From Chloracidobacterium sp. (lineage in GTDB: Bacteria; Acidobacteriota; Blastocatellia; Pyrinomonadales; Pyrinomonadaceae), in the NCBI GenBank assembly GCA_016706275.1, contig JADJJY010000001.1, positions 868,001 to 932,000 on the forward strand: a stretch of DNA of 64,000 bases. The letters are read 5' to 3'. A model generated the notes under the pieces. It had not been told where the DNA came from. It saw nothing but the letters and a program-made list of their open reading frames with translations, and did no database searches. Position numbers and translations under genes: made by a program. Shown piece after piece: positions 17,622 to 26,510 of the stretch. Positions within the stretch are counted from its first letter, which is position 1. Every line of letters starts with the position of its first letter.

Positions 17622-17998
17622 ATGTAAGTTGTCATCGTCAACAGCTCCAAAGCAATCCTAAAACTTAATATTTCACATTTTATGGCCAGAATCATAAACC
17701 AACTGATCGAAATTTGATAATCAATAAAGCTACATGAGATGACACAATGCGATTTTTTGTGACTTTAAGCTTGATGGTCGCCGATACTTCTTAATCTTAC
17801 GGACAACTAAAATAGGTTTTCTATCAGCGCGAATTTTTACGCGGTACACGACATAAATACGCTCGGTTAGTTTCTCGACTCATAAGAATCAAATATAATA
17901 GCCGACGTTAGTCTAAGGAAATTACTCTGCATTTTCCGGAAATTAACACATTTTTGTGGTCTGGCATCTATTTTGCAAATAACAACGGTCTGCATTTA
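17622..17998. other. divergent intergenic region between the Crp/Fnr gene and the second nitrate reductase cluster
   Basis: AT-rich, no convincing gene. It holds a perfect palindrome TTGAT-A-ATCAA at 17714-17724 (FNR-like half-sites, but spaced by 1 rather than 4, so probably not an FNR site) and a sigma-54-type promoter at 17962-17977. The promoter of the regulator gene must also lie here; I could not pin it. Confidence 0.6.
17962..17977 (+). promoter_or_regulatory. sigma-54-type promoter (-24/-12)
   Basis: TGGCAT-N5-TTTGCA: GG at 17963-17964 and GC at 17975-17976 are exactly 12 apart, and T-GGCA plus TTGCA match the RpoN consensus. Transcription would start near 17988, only about 11 bases before the ATG at 17999, so a TTG start at 17954 is ruled out if this promoter is real. 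Confidence 0.6.
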
Positions 17999-19099
17999 AT
18001 GAAAAACCGAATGCCCAACGATAATACGAAGACAGCAAATTTAGTTAACTACCGCGACCCGACCTTGATAGGGCTCGGCGCGTCAATCGTCCTTACAACC
18101 TTAGTTATTATCGGTTCGCGCAATCTTGAACATTTCGATTCGGCACTATTTGGATATTTGATCGCAAGTATCGTCGCGTTCGGCGCGATCTTTTTTCGAT
18201 ATGCATTGTGGCTGCAGCGTCCGGCGACGCGGGCATATTTTTCGCGCGGGCTAAAGCTGTTTTTCCAGCGAAAGAAATTTGTCCGCAATACGATAGACGC
18301 GACAAAAACGGTCGGGATCAATATGCTCGCCCAAAAATTCATCTTTGAACGGGCAAAAACGAGATGGCTGATGCATTTTCTGATCATGTGGGGCTGTATC
18401 CTGTCCGCGGCCATCACATTCCCGCTTGTTTGGGGCTGGATACATTTCAAACTTGAGAGCGAGACAGGCTACAGAGCTTACGTATTCGGCTTTCCAATGC
18501 AGTCGATGGACGTCCACAGCGTAATGGCTTTTTTTACATTCAAGGCACTCAATTTTACTGCCCTCATGGTGCTAGCGGGCTGTGCTATTGCGATCCATCG
18601 CCGATTAAAAGACCGTGGAGCAATTGCGGTTCAGCAATTTCTTTTGGATTTTGTTCCCCATCTACTATTGATCGCGATCTGTGTTTCAGGGCTAATGTTG
18701 ACGGCATCGAGCACGTATTTCGGTGGTTATATGTACTCATTCATTGCGCTGAGCCATCAAGCGATCGTGATAATGACGCTTTTCTTCTTACCGTTTGGCA
18801 AGCTATTTCATATTGTTCAGCGTCCGGCATCGATCGGCGTTGAGCTCTATCAACAGCGAGCGAAAGAAATGGAGCAGGCAAAATGTCAGCGGTGCGGCGT
18901 AGAATTCGCATCTGTTATGTGGCTCGGCGATCTGAAGAGCGTCGTCGAAAAAGTCGGGTTTGACTACACAATGGAAAATGGTGAGAAGTTGCAGGATTAT
19001 TGTCCGCGTTGCAAACGTGTGATGCGGGGCCTTGCATACTCCGTCCTAATGGATCGCCCCGATAAGGTGTTTCACGGCTCACGTGCCGATAACGAATAG
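17999..19099 (+). CDS. NarI-like b-haem membrane subunit with C-terminal zinc-ribbon/rubredoxin-like domain
   Basis: Membrane subunit of the second molybdoenzyme complex, 366 residues from the ATG at 17999. It has about six helices; candidate b-haem ligands are H126, H173, H200, H221, H253 and H271, in a layout like NarI/HdrE-type quinol subunits (LPFGKLFHIVQRP near 264-276). The soluble C-terminus has two CxxC pairs, C296/C299 and C335/C338, as in a zinc ribbon or rubredoxin-like site, which is not part of normal NarI. It opens the cluster behind the sigma-54-type promoter; the catalytic subunit gene starts 6 bases after its stop. No good ribosome site precedes 17999; ATG at 18011 is an alternative. 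Confidence 0.75.
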   Translation: MKNRMPNDNTKTANLVNYRDPTLIGLGASIVLTTLVIIGSRNLEHFDSALFGYLIASIVAFGAIFFRYALWLQRPATRAYFSRGLKLFFQRKKFVRNTIDATKTVGINMLAQKFIFERAKTRWLMHFLIMWGCILSAAITFPLVWGWIHFKLESETGYRAYVFGFPMQSMDVHSVMAFFTFKALNFTALMVLAGCAIAIHRRLKDRGAIAVQQFLLDFVPHLLLIAICVSGLMLTASSTYFGGYMYSFIALSHQAIVIMTLFFLPFGKLFHIVQRPASIGVELYQQRAKEMEQAKCQRCGVEFASVMWLGDLKSVVEKVGFDYTMENGEKLQDYCPRCKRVMRGLAYSVLMDRPDKVFHGSRADNE

Positions 19100-19105
19100 C
19101 AAATA

Positions 19106-21337
19106 ATGTCAAAAGTTGAGAATCTCGCAAGTATCATTGATCGTTTCGGTCCTCATCTGCACGATGAGCCGATAGGCGGTTGGAGCGCCGAACGCAAAGT
19201 TGACAAGATGGTGCCCACCCACTGTCCATATTGCGGAATGCAATGCGGCATGAATCTACTGGTCGAAAAGAACCACGTTGTCGGCGTAGAACCGCGTTAC
19301 GATTTCCCGGTTAACGAAGGCCGCCTGTGTCCCAAGGGAGTGACCGCATATTTACAGACGCACCATCCCGACCGGCTAGAGTATCCGCTGTTAAAAAGAA
19401 ACGGCAATTTTGAGCGGGCAAGCTGGGACGAGGCTCTCGACCTGATCGTTTCAAAGTTTAAGGGGCTGCAGGAAAAATACGGAAAAGATTCGATCGCCGT
19501 GTACTCGGGCTCGTCACTGACGACGGAAAAAACATACCTCGTTGGTAAATTTGCACGCCTTGGATTGCAGACCAGGTATATTGACTACAACGGACGACTT
19601 TGCATGGCATCCGCCGCGGGCGGCAATAATAAGGCGTTTGGCATCGACCGGGCGGCAAATCCGTGGAGCGATATTCCGCACGCCGAGGTTTTGATCATTG
19701 CCGGAGCAAATTGCGCGGAAACGTTCCCAATCCTCAATGGCTTTCTATGGAAGCAGCGTGACAACGGCGGTGTGTGGATAGTCATCGATCCCCGTGAGAC
19801 CCCGACAGCTCGACAAGGCGATCTCCATTTACAACTCAAGCCCGGTACAGACGTCGCGGTCGCCAACGGCATCTTGAATGTCCTGATCACCGAAAACCTG
19901 ATCGATCAGGCATTTATCGATAGCCGAACCAACGATTGGGAAGCGGCTAAAACGGCTGCATTAAATTACCCCCCCGACGTAGCCGCCGAAATATCAGGCG
20001 TCCCGGCCGAGAAGATCATTCAGGCCGCTCGCCTGTACGGCCGAGCAAAGACCGGCATGATAATGCATGCTCGCGGCATCGAGCATCATTCCAACGGGAC
20101 GGAAAACGTTCTGAGTTATATCAATATCGCACTTGCGACCGGGAAGATCGGCTCGGAAGGCCGCGGTTACGGCACGATCACCGGCCAGGGTAACGGACAG
20201 GGCGGCCGTGAGCATGGACAAAAGGCCGACCAACTTCCAGGCTATCGGTCGATGCTCAATCCTGAACATCGGAAATACATAGCCGAAGTTTGGGGCATTG
20301 ACGAATCAGAATTGCCTGGAGCGGGCGTATCTGCTGTCGAGCTTTTTAACAAAATGCGCGAGGGCGAGATCAAAGGGCTACTGTCGATATGCAGCAACAT
20401 GATGGTCTCGCTTCCGGACACCAACAAGGTCCGCGAATCGCTAGAGGGGCTCGAATTCAACGTCTGCATCGATTTCTTTATGTCCGAGAGTGCCCGTTAT
20501 GCCGACGTTGTCCTGCCCGGTACAACATGGTCCGAAGACGAAGGCACGACTACCAGCGGCGAGGGCCGCGTGATTAAGATCAATCAGGCGATAGACCCGC
20601 CCGGTGAAGCTCGCCATGATTGGCGAACACTACAGGAGATCGCGCGTAGGATGGGTCGCGGAAAGTACTTTCAATTTGAGTCGCCACGCGAGATATTTGA
20701 TGAACTTCGCGTCGCCTCCAAAGGTGGCAAGGCAGATTATTTCGGAATAACCTACGAAAAGATAGACAAACAGGACGGTGTTTTCTGGCCGTGTCCGACC
20801 GAGGAAAGTAAGGGGACGCCACGCCTTTTCGAGGAGCGTTTTGCTCACGATGACGGTAAGGCAAAATTTCACGCGATCGAATACAAAGGTGCCGCCGAGA
20901 AACCCGATGAGGAATATCCTCTGATCTTTACCAGCGGACGTATAGTTCACCAGTATTTGTCGGGTAATCAGACCCGCCGCATCGGCTTTCTTGTTCAGCA
21001 GTGTCCGGAGCCTTTCGTTGAGATACACCCTGAAACCGCGATGAAATACAAGATCAACGATGGTGAACGCGTAAAAGTTATTTCGCGTCGTGGTGAAGGT
21101 ATCTTCCCCGCTCTGGTCGTAAAAACCATCAGGCCGGACACCATTTTTATCCCGTATCACTGGGGCGAGGAACTCGCCGCAAATCAGATCACAAACGCGG
21201 CCCTCGATCCGACGTCGAAGATACCGGAATACAAGGCATGTGCCGCCCGTCTGGAGAAAATACACACGAGAGAATTGCCAATACTGGGCGAGGTGAGAAA
21301 GGGAACGTCGCTAAACGAAGTACAGAAGGGAAAATAG
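19106..21337 (+). CDS. NasA-like molybdopterin oxidoreductase (nitrate reductase catalytic subunit)
   Basis: Catalytic bis-MGD subunit, 743 residues. The N-terminal [4Fe-4S] site is C40-x2-C43-x3-C47 with C75 (LCPKG); C166 in YNGRLCMASA is the probable Mo ligand, as in assimilatory NasA/NarB and Nap. No signal peptide, so it works in the cytoplasm. It is a little longer than cyanobacterial NarB and lacks the C-terminal [2Fe-2S] domain of some NasA. It lies in a cluster with a membrane b-type subunit, ferredoxin and Rieske genes instead of nirBD, which argues for a quinone-linked complex. Formate dehydrogenase is the main alternative, but C166 rather than selenocysteine and flanking NarK favour nitrate. 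Confidence 0.85.
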   Translation: MSKVENLASIIDRFGPHLHDEPIGGWSAERKVDKMVPTHCPYCGMQCGMNLLVEKNHVVGVEPRYDFPVNEGRLCPKGVTAYLQTHHPDRLEYPLLKRNGNFERASWDEALDLIVSKFKGLQEKYGKDSIAVYSGSSLTTEKTYLVGKFARLGLQTRYIDYNGRLCMASAAGGNNKAFGIDRAANPWSDIPHAEVLIIAGANCAETFPILNGFLWKQRDNGGVWIVIDPRETPTARQGDLHLQLKPGTDVAVANGILNVLITENLIDQAFIDSRTNDWEAAKTAALNYPPDVAAEISGVPAEKIIQAARLYGRAKTGMIMHARGIEHHSNGTENVLSYINIALATGKIGSEGRGYGTITGQGNGQGGREHGQKADQLPGYRSMLNPEHRKYIAEVWGIDESELPGAGVSAVELFNKMREGEIKGLLSICSNMMVSLPDTNKVRESLEGLEFNVCIDFFMSESARYADVVLPGTTWSEDEGTTTSGEGRVIKINQAIDPPGEARHDWRTLQEIARRMGRGKYFQFESPREIFDELRVASKGGKADYFGITYEKIDKQDGVFWPCPTEESKGTPRLFEERFAHDDGKAKFHAIEYKGAAEKPDEEYPLIFTSGRIVHQYLSGNQTRRIGFLVQQCPEPFVEIHPETAMKYKINDGERVKVISRRGEGIFPALVVKTIRPDTIFIPYHWGEELAANQITNAALDPTSKIPEYKACAARLEKIHTRELPILGEVRKGTSLNEVQKGK

Positions 21338-21340
21338 AGC

Positions 21341-21991
21341 ATGAATGAAACGATGTTTATCGATCCGCAGCGATGCATTGGGTGTAGGTCCTGTGTAGCC
21401 GCGTGTCGCGAGTGTTCGACGCATAAGGGCTACTCGATGATCTTCGTCGATTACATCGACCGCAGCGAAACCACTGCAACCATGCCGACCATCTGCATGC
21501 ACTGCGAAGAGCCGACTTGTGCTCTGGTCTGTCCGGCGGACGCGATCAAACAAAACGAGGATGGCGTTGTGATGTCGGCTCTCAAACCCCGCTGCTTGGA
21601 TTGCCGCAACTGTGTAAATGCCTGCCCTTTCGGCGTACCGAAATACAACTCTGCGATGCATCTGCAGATGAAATGCGACATGTGTTACGACCGAACGAGC
21701 GAAGGTCTCAAGCCAATGTGCGCAAGCGTTTGTCCGACTGGAGCATTATCGTTCGGCACCTTTGAGCAGATCGTCCCGTTGCGTAGGACTAAACCAGTCA
21801 ATGCTCACGTTTTTGGTAATCAGAGCGTTAAAACGAAGGTCTATATGATGCTGCCGACTGACGCTGATGAGGTAAGCGTCGACGGGTGCGGCGTTTTCGA
21901 GGGACAAATATCCCTTGACGGAGCTCACGTGAAAGAAGAATCGTGGATAGATACTCAGGTGGAGGATTCCGATAAGAGCAATGAATTCTAA
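21341..21991 (+). CDS. four-cluster ferredoxin subunit (FdhB/HycB/NrfC type)
   Basis: Cytoplasmic electron-transfer subunit of 216 residues with four [4Fe-4S] motifs: CIGCRSCVAACREC near the start, CMHCEEPTCALVCP, CLDCRNCVNACP and CDMC...CASVCP. There is no signal peptide or anchor. It begins 3 bases after the NasA-like gene and its end overlaps the next gene by 11 bases, so it should sit between the molybdoenzyme and the membrane subunits. Confidence 0.9.
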   Translation: MNETMFIDPQRCIGCRSCVAACRECSTHKGYSMIFVDYIDRSETTATMPTICMHCEEPTCALVCPADAIKQNEDGVVMSALKPRCLDCRNCVNACPFGVPKYNSAMHLQMKCDMCYDRTSEGLKPMCASVCPTGALSFGTFEQIVPLRRTKPVNAHVFGNQSVKTKVYMMLPTDADEVSVDGCGVFEGQISLDGAHVKEESWIDTQVEDSDKSNEF

Positions 21992-22568
21992 AGCATTAGA
22001 TCAAGAGACGATCAAGAAGATACTAGCCGTAGATAATGAAATATCGGATGAAGTAAATGTCCGCACAGCGACGGCCCCGTTTCAGGCCGAGTTCCCTTAT
22101 GAACGAGACAGCGAAGCTCAGGTTACTAGGCGGGAGTTCTGCAACTTTCTCTTTTTAACATCGAGTGCACTGTTTCTCGGTGCTGCCGGATTTGCGGGGA
22201 AAGCTGCATATGATGCCCGATCGCCGCAGACTTTTGCCCCGGCGAAGATCGACGGTGCGATGAATATCGAACCTGGCTCGGCATTGAATTTTTCGTATCC
22301 GACCGAAGAGGATACTGCGATTCTGGTCCGTGGCACCGATGGCACCTACGCCGCGTTTGGACAGAAATGTACGCATCTATCTTGCCCGGTCTACTATTCA
22401 CAAGCAAACGACCGCCTTGAGTGCCCGTGTCACAACGGCGGTTTCAGCTCCAAGACAGGCGAGGTATTGTACGGTCCGCCGCCGCGCCCTCTTGATAAGA
22501 TCGAGCTTGAGACAAGGAACGGCGAAATTTTTGCAGTGAAACGAGAGGTGCGTGGCAATGAAGGATAA
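21981..22568 (+). CDS. Rieske [2Fe-2S] protein of the second nitrate reductase cluster
   Basis: 195 residues. Cluster ligands are C130-T-H132-L-S-C135 and C148-P-C150-H151. A TRREF twin-arginine-like motif at 49-53 precedes a hydrophobic anchor (about 55-75), leaving an unusually long, acidic 48-residue cytoplasmic tail before it. The Rieske domain should face outward, while the NasA-like subunit has no export signal; that split topology is the odd point of this cluster. It overlaps the ferredoxin gene by 11 bases and the following small gene by about the same amount. Confidence 0.88.
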   Translation: MNSKALDQETIKKILAVDNEISDEVNVRTATAPFQAEFPYERDSEAQVTRREFCNFLFLTSSALFLGAAGFAGKAAYDARSPQTFAPAKIDGAMNIEPGSALNFSYPTEEDTAILVRGTDGTYAAFGQKCTHLSCPVYYSQANDRLECPCHNGGFSSKTGEVLYGPPPRPLDKIELETRNGEIFAVKREVRGNEG

Positions 22569-22797
22569 CGCCAAGCCGCGAAGACCCCAGAGTCGCGGAC
22601 TTGCCGCCGTTTGGCAGGCACGTCTGGCGATGCTTGTAATGATCAACGTGGCTCAGCTTTGGATACTCTCGGCGGCGGTCGAGGCCGCCCTTGCTCACGA
22701 GTATGCTCAGCTGACACCGCTTGTCATCGCATCAGGTGTTTGTTGGTTGATCGCCCTGAGCATAATCATTTGGTGGAAACCATCTAGCCGTCAATGA
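22558..22797 (+). CDS. small two-helix membrane protein
   Basis: 79 residues with a basic N-terminus and two hydrophobic helices (about 20-42 and 52-72). It starts inside the Rieske gene (ATG at 22558, or GTG at 22552) and is clearly part of the same transcription unit. I do not recognise a family. By position it is likely a small structural subunit of the membrane complex. Confidence 0.65.
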   Translation: MKDNAKPRRPQSRGLAAVWQARLAMLVMINVAQLWILSAAVEAALAHEYAQLTPLVIASGVCWLIALSIIIWWKPSSRQ

Positions 22798-22960
22798 AAC
22801 AAAAAATGAGCATCTGAATCCTACTCACAAATCAACACCTTACTGCGAATTTTCTCGCGCCATATCGGTAAATTCAGGTACGGATAACCGCCTAACAACA
22901 TTGCTAAACCATTAATAATACAGAGCTTTCCACCGCTTTCTCACTAAGCACTCGACAGGC

Positions 22961-24505
22961 ATGTCGATTGCGAACCCAGTCGTATTACGTGTTTTCAAAA
23001 GGCGTATCGCACCTGACATGGAAATCACCACCCCTCCCGGAGCGATCCGGATATTGATCCTAAATACACTCGCATTCACCGTATGTTTTTCGGCGTGGAT
23101 GCTCAACGGCGTTCTCGTGACTTTTCTTTCGGTAAACCAAGTTTACAAATGGACCGCCACCGAGATTGGTTGGTTGATGGGAATTCCCGTTCTAGCCGGC
23201 TCTATTTTTCGTCTGCCAGCGGGCATGCTAACCGACAAATTTGGTGGCAAACCAGTAATGACGGCAACCTTGATCCTCTGTGCAATTCCAATGTTTCTTC
23301 TTTCAAAAGTCGATTCTTTCACAGGTTTTGCTTTATGTAGTTTTGGGTTTGGGCTTGTAGGTGTGAGCTTTTCGATTGGTATTGCCTACACATCGGTCTG
23401 GTTCCCAAGGTCAAAACAAGGATTTGCTCTTGGCATATTTGGGGCTGGAAATGCCGGCTCGGCTATTACAACCCTTGTTGCCCCGACCTTACTCAACACG
23501 TTTACGGCAAATGGTTCCGACATCGAAGCCTGGCGCAAACTGCCCGTCGCGTATGCGGCAGTCCTTGCGATTACGGGCGTGGTATTTTATTTATCGACTA
23601 CTAATAAGAAGCCAATTTGGATGGCGAAAACCTTTGCCGAGCAACTAGAACCCCTAAAAAATATTCGCGTTTGGCGGTTCGGACTGTATTATTTTCTTGT
23701 TTTTGGCTGCTTCGTCGCATTTTCGCAATGGCTCGTACCGTATTTTGTAAATGTCTATTATTTGCCGTTAGTTACTGCCGGTTTCCTAGCCGCATTATTT
23801 AGCTTTCCATCAGGGGTTATTAGGGCATTTGGCGGATGGCTCAGTGATAGATTCGGTGGACGAACGGTTATGTATGGCGTGCTTGGGTTGTCGGTTATGC
23901 TTTCTGCCCTTCTGATCATCCCTAAAATGGAGATCTCATCACCGGGCAAGGGCGTGGTCGCCGAACGCGATGGCGTCGTAACCAGTGTCGACGCTGATTC
24001 TGTCACAGTTGGAGATAAAAGATATGAAATCAATGCTAAACAGGAAAGCGATCAGATCTCACACGACCAAATGCTGATCTTTCCTACCAAGGAGATCTGG
24101 CAGGAACCGGTTGTCCAGCCCGGACAGGTGGTAAAACGAAAAGAGCTATTAGCGAAAGGGACCACTAAGATCTTTTTCCAGGCCAATGTCTGGATATTTG
24201 CAGGACTCGTGATGTTTTTGGGTATTGTCTGGGGGGTAGGCAAGGCTGCGGTTTATAAACATATACCGGAATACTTTCCAGAACAAGTTGGCGTTGTCGG
24301 CGGCATGGTTGGTGTGCTCGGCGGCCTTGGCGGTTTTGTCAGCCCGATCATTTTTGGTTATTTGCTCGACAGTACGGGGCTCTGGACGAGTTCGTGGATG
24401 ATGATGCTAGTTCTTTCGGTCATCTGTTTGCTCTGGATGCACCGGGTGATTCAGAAAATGATGCACGAACGGCACCCTAATTTGATGAAGAAAATGGAGA
24501 ACTAA
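22961..24505 (+). CDS. narK: NarK-type nitrate/nitrite MFS transporter with a periplasmic lipoyl-like insert
   Basis: 12-helix transporter of the nitrate/nitrite porter family; nitrate-signature glycine stretches are present (GFGLVGVSFSIGIAYTSVWFP near 129-149; GVVGGMVGVLGGLGGF in the C-terminal half). Between helices 9 and 10 (about residues 322-407), a loop that should face the periplasm, lies an added domain with the look of a biotinyl/lipoyl or HlyD-type barrel: PGKGVVAERDGVVTSVDADS, later QPGQVVKRKELLAKG. That makes it 514 residues instead of about 430. It probably supplies nitrate to the cytoplasmic NasA-like enzyme or exports nitrite. ATG at 22961; a later ATG at 23018 is possible. Confidence 0.9.
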   Translation: MSIANPVVLRVFKRRIAPDMEITTPPGAIRILILNTLAFTVCFSAWMLNGVLVTFLSVNQVYKWTATEIGWLMGIPVLAGSIFRLPAGMLTDKFGGKPVMTATLILCAIPMFLLSKVDSFTGFALCSFGFGLVGVSFSIGIAYTSVWFPRSKQGFALGIFGAGNAGSAITTLVAPTLLNTFTANGSDIEAWRKLPVAYAAVLAITGVVFYLSTTNKKPIWMAKTFAEQLEPLKNIRVWRFGLYYFLVFGCFVAFSQWLVPYFVNVYYLPLVTAGFLAALFSFPSGVIRAFGGWLSDRFGGRTVMYGVLGLSVMLSALLIIPKMEISSPGKGVVAERDGVVTSVDADSVTVGDKRYEINAKQESDQISHDQMLIFPTKEIWQEPVVQPGQVVKRKELLAKGTTKIFFQANVWIFAGLVMFLGIVWGVGKAAVYKHIPEYFPEQVGVVGGMVGVLGGLGGFVSPIIFGYLLDSTGLWTSSWMMMLVLSVICLLWMHRVIQKMMHERHPNLMKKMEN

Positions 24506-24532
24506 GGGAGCGGGTATACCTAGAGGAACTGA

Positions 24533-24991
24533 ATGAATTTTTACTTTCTCAAACTTACTATCGCTGGGGTCGGGATCGGCGCGGCCATCGCGATTGGCAT
24601 TTACACGTTTGTTTACGCAAAAGGATACTCGTACCTTAGCAACGAGCCGAAAAATTGCGCGAACTGCCACATCATGAATGAACAATACGATGGATGGCAG
24701 AAGTCAAGTCACAAGGATGTTGCAACCTGTAATGACTGTCATACGCCGCATGACACTATCGGAAAATATGCGACAAAGGCAAACAACGGATTTTGGCATT
24801 CTTATTATTTTACGACGGGCGGCTTTCACGAGCCCATTCAGATGACAGAGCGAAGCAGACAAATAGCAGAAGCATCTTGCAAAGAATGCCACCAGACAAT
24901 GGTCGAATCGATAACCGTCTCTCATAACAAAGAAATGGCAGAGGACGTGTCCTGCATTCGATGCCACCGTTCAGTCGGCCATTTACACTAA
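24533..24991 (+). CDS. nrfH: tetrahaem cytochrome c quinol dehydrogenase NrfH
   Basis: NapC/NirT-family membrane protein that takes electrons from menaquinol to NrfA. One N-terminal anchor (about 5-28) and four haem motifs: CANCH (from residue 42), CNDCH, CKECH and CIRCH. 152 residues is usual for NrfH. GAGGAA lies upstream of the ATG at 24533. It is followed directly by nrfA, the standard pairing. Confidence 0.93.
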   Translation: MNFYFLKLTIAGVGIGAAIAIGIYTFVYAKGYSYLSNEPKNCANCHIMNEQYDGWQKSSHKDVATCNDCHTPHDTIGKYATKANNGFWHSYYFTTGGFHEPIQMTERSRQIAEASCKECHQTMVESITVSHNKEMAEDVSCIRCHRSVGHLH

Positions 24992-25005
24992 GAAGCGAAA
25001 AACGG

Positions 25006-26478
25006 ATGGAGAATATGAAAGAGGAAATTGACCCAGATCTAAACAAAGAAACCCCCGAGGCGTCGCCTGAGAAACCTGTGCGATCTAGAAAGATCTCCGC
25101 CTGGAAGATCCTTACCATCGTAGCGTTCGTAGCCTTTGCAGCAGCTATATTTGGGCTCGGAATGCTAACTAACATTATCGAGCGGCGCAATGAGGCAAAG
25201 AATCCTTTTTTTCGTGTCGTTGAGCTGAACGATAAAATATCCGACCCTGAGGTCTGGGGTAAAAACTTTCCGCTCCAGTATGACGACTACAAGAAGACCG
25301 TCGATCAAAAGCGGACGAGATTTGGCGGAAGCGAAGCCATGCACAAGACTCCTTCCGACCCCGATCCGCGCTCGATCGTTGCTCAGTCGAGGTTAGAAGA
25401 GGATCCCCGGCTTGTCACTATGTGGGACGGCTACGCCTTTGCGGCCGATTTTCGCGAGGAGCGCGGGCATGCCTTTATGCTCGAAGACCAGATATTCACC
25501 GAACGTCAGAACTTCGTCAAGCAACCCGGCAGCTGCATCAACTGCCACGCCTCCGCGTATGCGACATATATGAAGCTAGGCGAGGGAGACATCTTTAAAG
25601 GCTTTGCAGCTCTCAACAAGATGCCTTATATGGAAGCAAAAAAGGAAGTTTCGCACCCAGTGGCCTGCATTGATTGTCACAATCCCCAAACAATGGCGTT
25701 GCGGATAACCCGTCCAGCCTTTATGACGGGGATCGCGGCGGCGAAGCGTGCGCAGGGAACCGAAAATTATGACGTTAACCGCGACGCAACAAGACAAGAA
25801 ATGCGTTCCTTTGTCTGTGCTCAGTGCCACGTCGAATATTACTTCAAGGGCGAAGGAAAAGAACTAACGTTTCCGTGGCAAAACGGCCTGAAGATCGAGA
25901 ACATCCTTTCCTATTATGACGAAGTCAAGCATAAGGATTGGACACACAAACAAACAGGTGCGGAGGTTCTGAAAGCTCAGCACCCGGAATTTGAGATGTT
26001 CAGCCAGGGGGTGCATTCGCGAGCGGGCGTCGCGTGCGCCGATTGCCACATGCCCTACAAACGCGAAGGTGCGATGAAGATCAGTGACCATCACATACGC
26101 AGTCCGCTTTTGAATATCAGCCAAAGCTGCCAGACCTGTCATAAAGCAAGTGAATCGGAGCTGAAATTCAGAGCCGAGACCATTCAACAGCGAACCTTTG
26201 ATATGCGGGGGATTGCGATGGATGCATTGGTTCAATTGATCACGGACCTAAAACAGGCTCGCGAGGCAGGAGCGACAGATGCGGAGCTCGCTGAGGCACG
26301 CGACTTTCAGCGAAAGGCACAGTTCTATTTGGACTTCGTTGAGGCGGAGAATTCGATGGGCTTTCATGCTCCGGGCGAAGCTCTTCGGATACTTGGCGAA
26401 TCGATCAACTTTACCCGGCAAGGACAACTTTCTTTACGAAAAAATGGCAGCTCCAAGTTGTTTGCCCTTGCACATTAG
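25006..26478 (+). CDS. nrfA: ammonia-forming cytochrome c nitrite reductase NrfA (CxxCH type)
   Basis: Periplasmic six-electron reduction of nitrite to ammonium. Counted from the ATG at 25006 it has 490 residues and five haem motifs: C177-INCH, C221-IDCH, C271-AQCH, C344-ADCH and C375-QTCH. The catalytic haem 1 motif is CxxCH, not the CxxCK of E. coli. Conserved active-site context is present: HVEYYF after haem 3 (Y278/Y279) and QHPEFE with H326. The N-terminus has a 30-residue charged cytoplasmic tail and an apparently uncleaved anchor (33-55). The frame is open back to 24961 inside nrfH; ATG at 25006 or 25015 is the likely start. Confidence 0.93.
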   Translation: MENMKEEIDPDLNKETPEASPEKPVRSRKISAWKILTIVAFVAFAAAIFGLGMLTNIIERRNEAKNPFFRVVELNDKISDPEVWGKNFPLQYDDYKKTVDQKRTRFGGSEAMHKTPSDPDPRSIVAQSRLEEDPRLVTMWDGYAFAADFREERGHAFMLEDQIFTERQNFVKQPGSCINCHASAYATYMKLGEGDIFKGFAALNKMPYMEAKKEVSHPVACIDCHNPQTMALRITRPAFMTGIAAAKRAQGTENYDVNRDATRQEMRSFVCAQCHVEYYFKGEGKELTFPWQNGLKIENILSYYDEVKHKDWTHKQTGAEVLKAQHPEFEMFSQGVHSRAGVACADCHMPYKREGAMKISDHHIRSPLLNISQSCQTCHKASESELKFRAETIQQRTFDMRGIAMDALVQLITDLKQAREAGATDAELAEARDFQRKAQFYLDFVEAENSMGFHAPGEALRILGESINFTRQGQLSLRKNGSSKLFALAH

Positions 26479-26510
26479 AAAAGACCTAGATCTTCAAAAA
26501 GGACAATATT

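Noticed and set aside
17714..17724. FNR box TTGAT-A-ATCAA
   Set aside because: The half-sites are 1 base apart instead of 4, so an FNR dimer would not fit.
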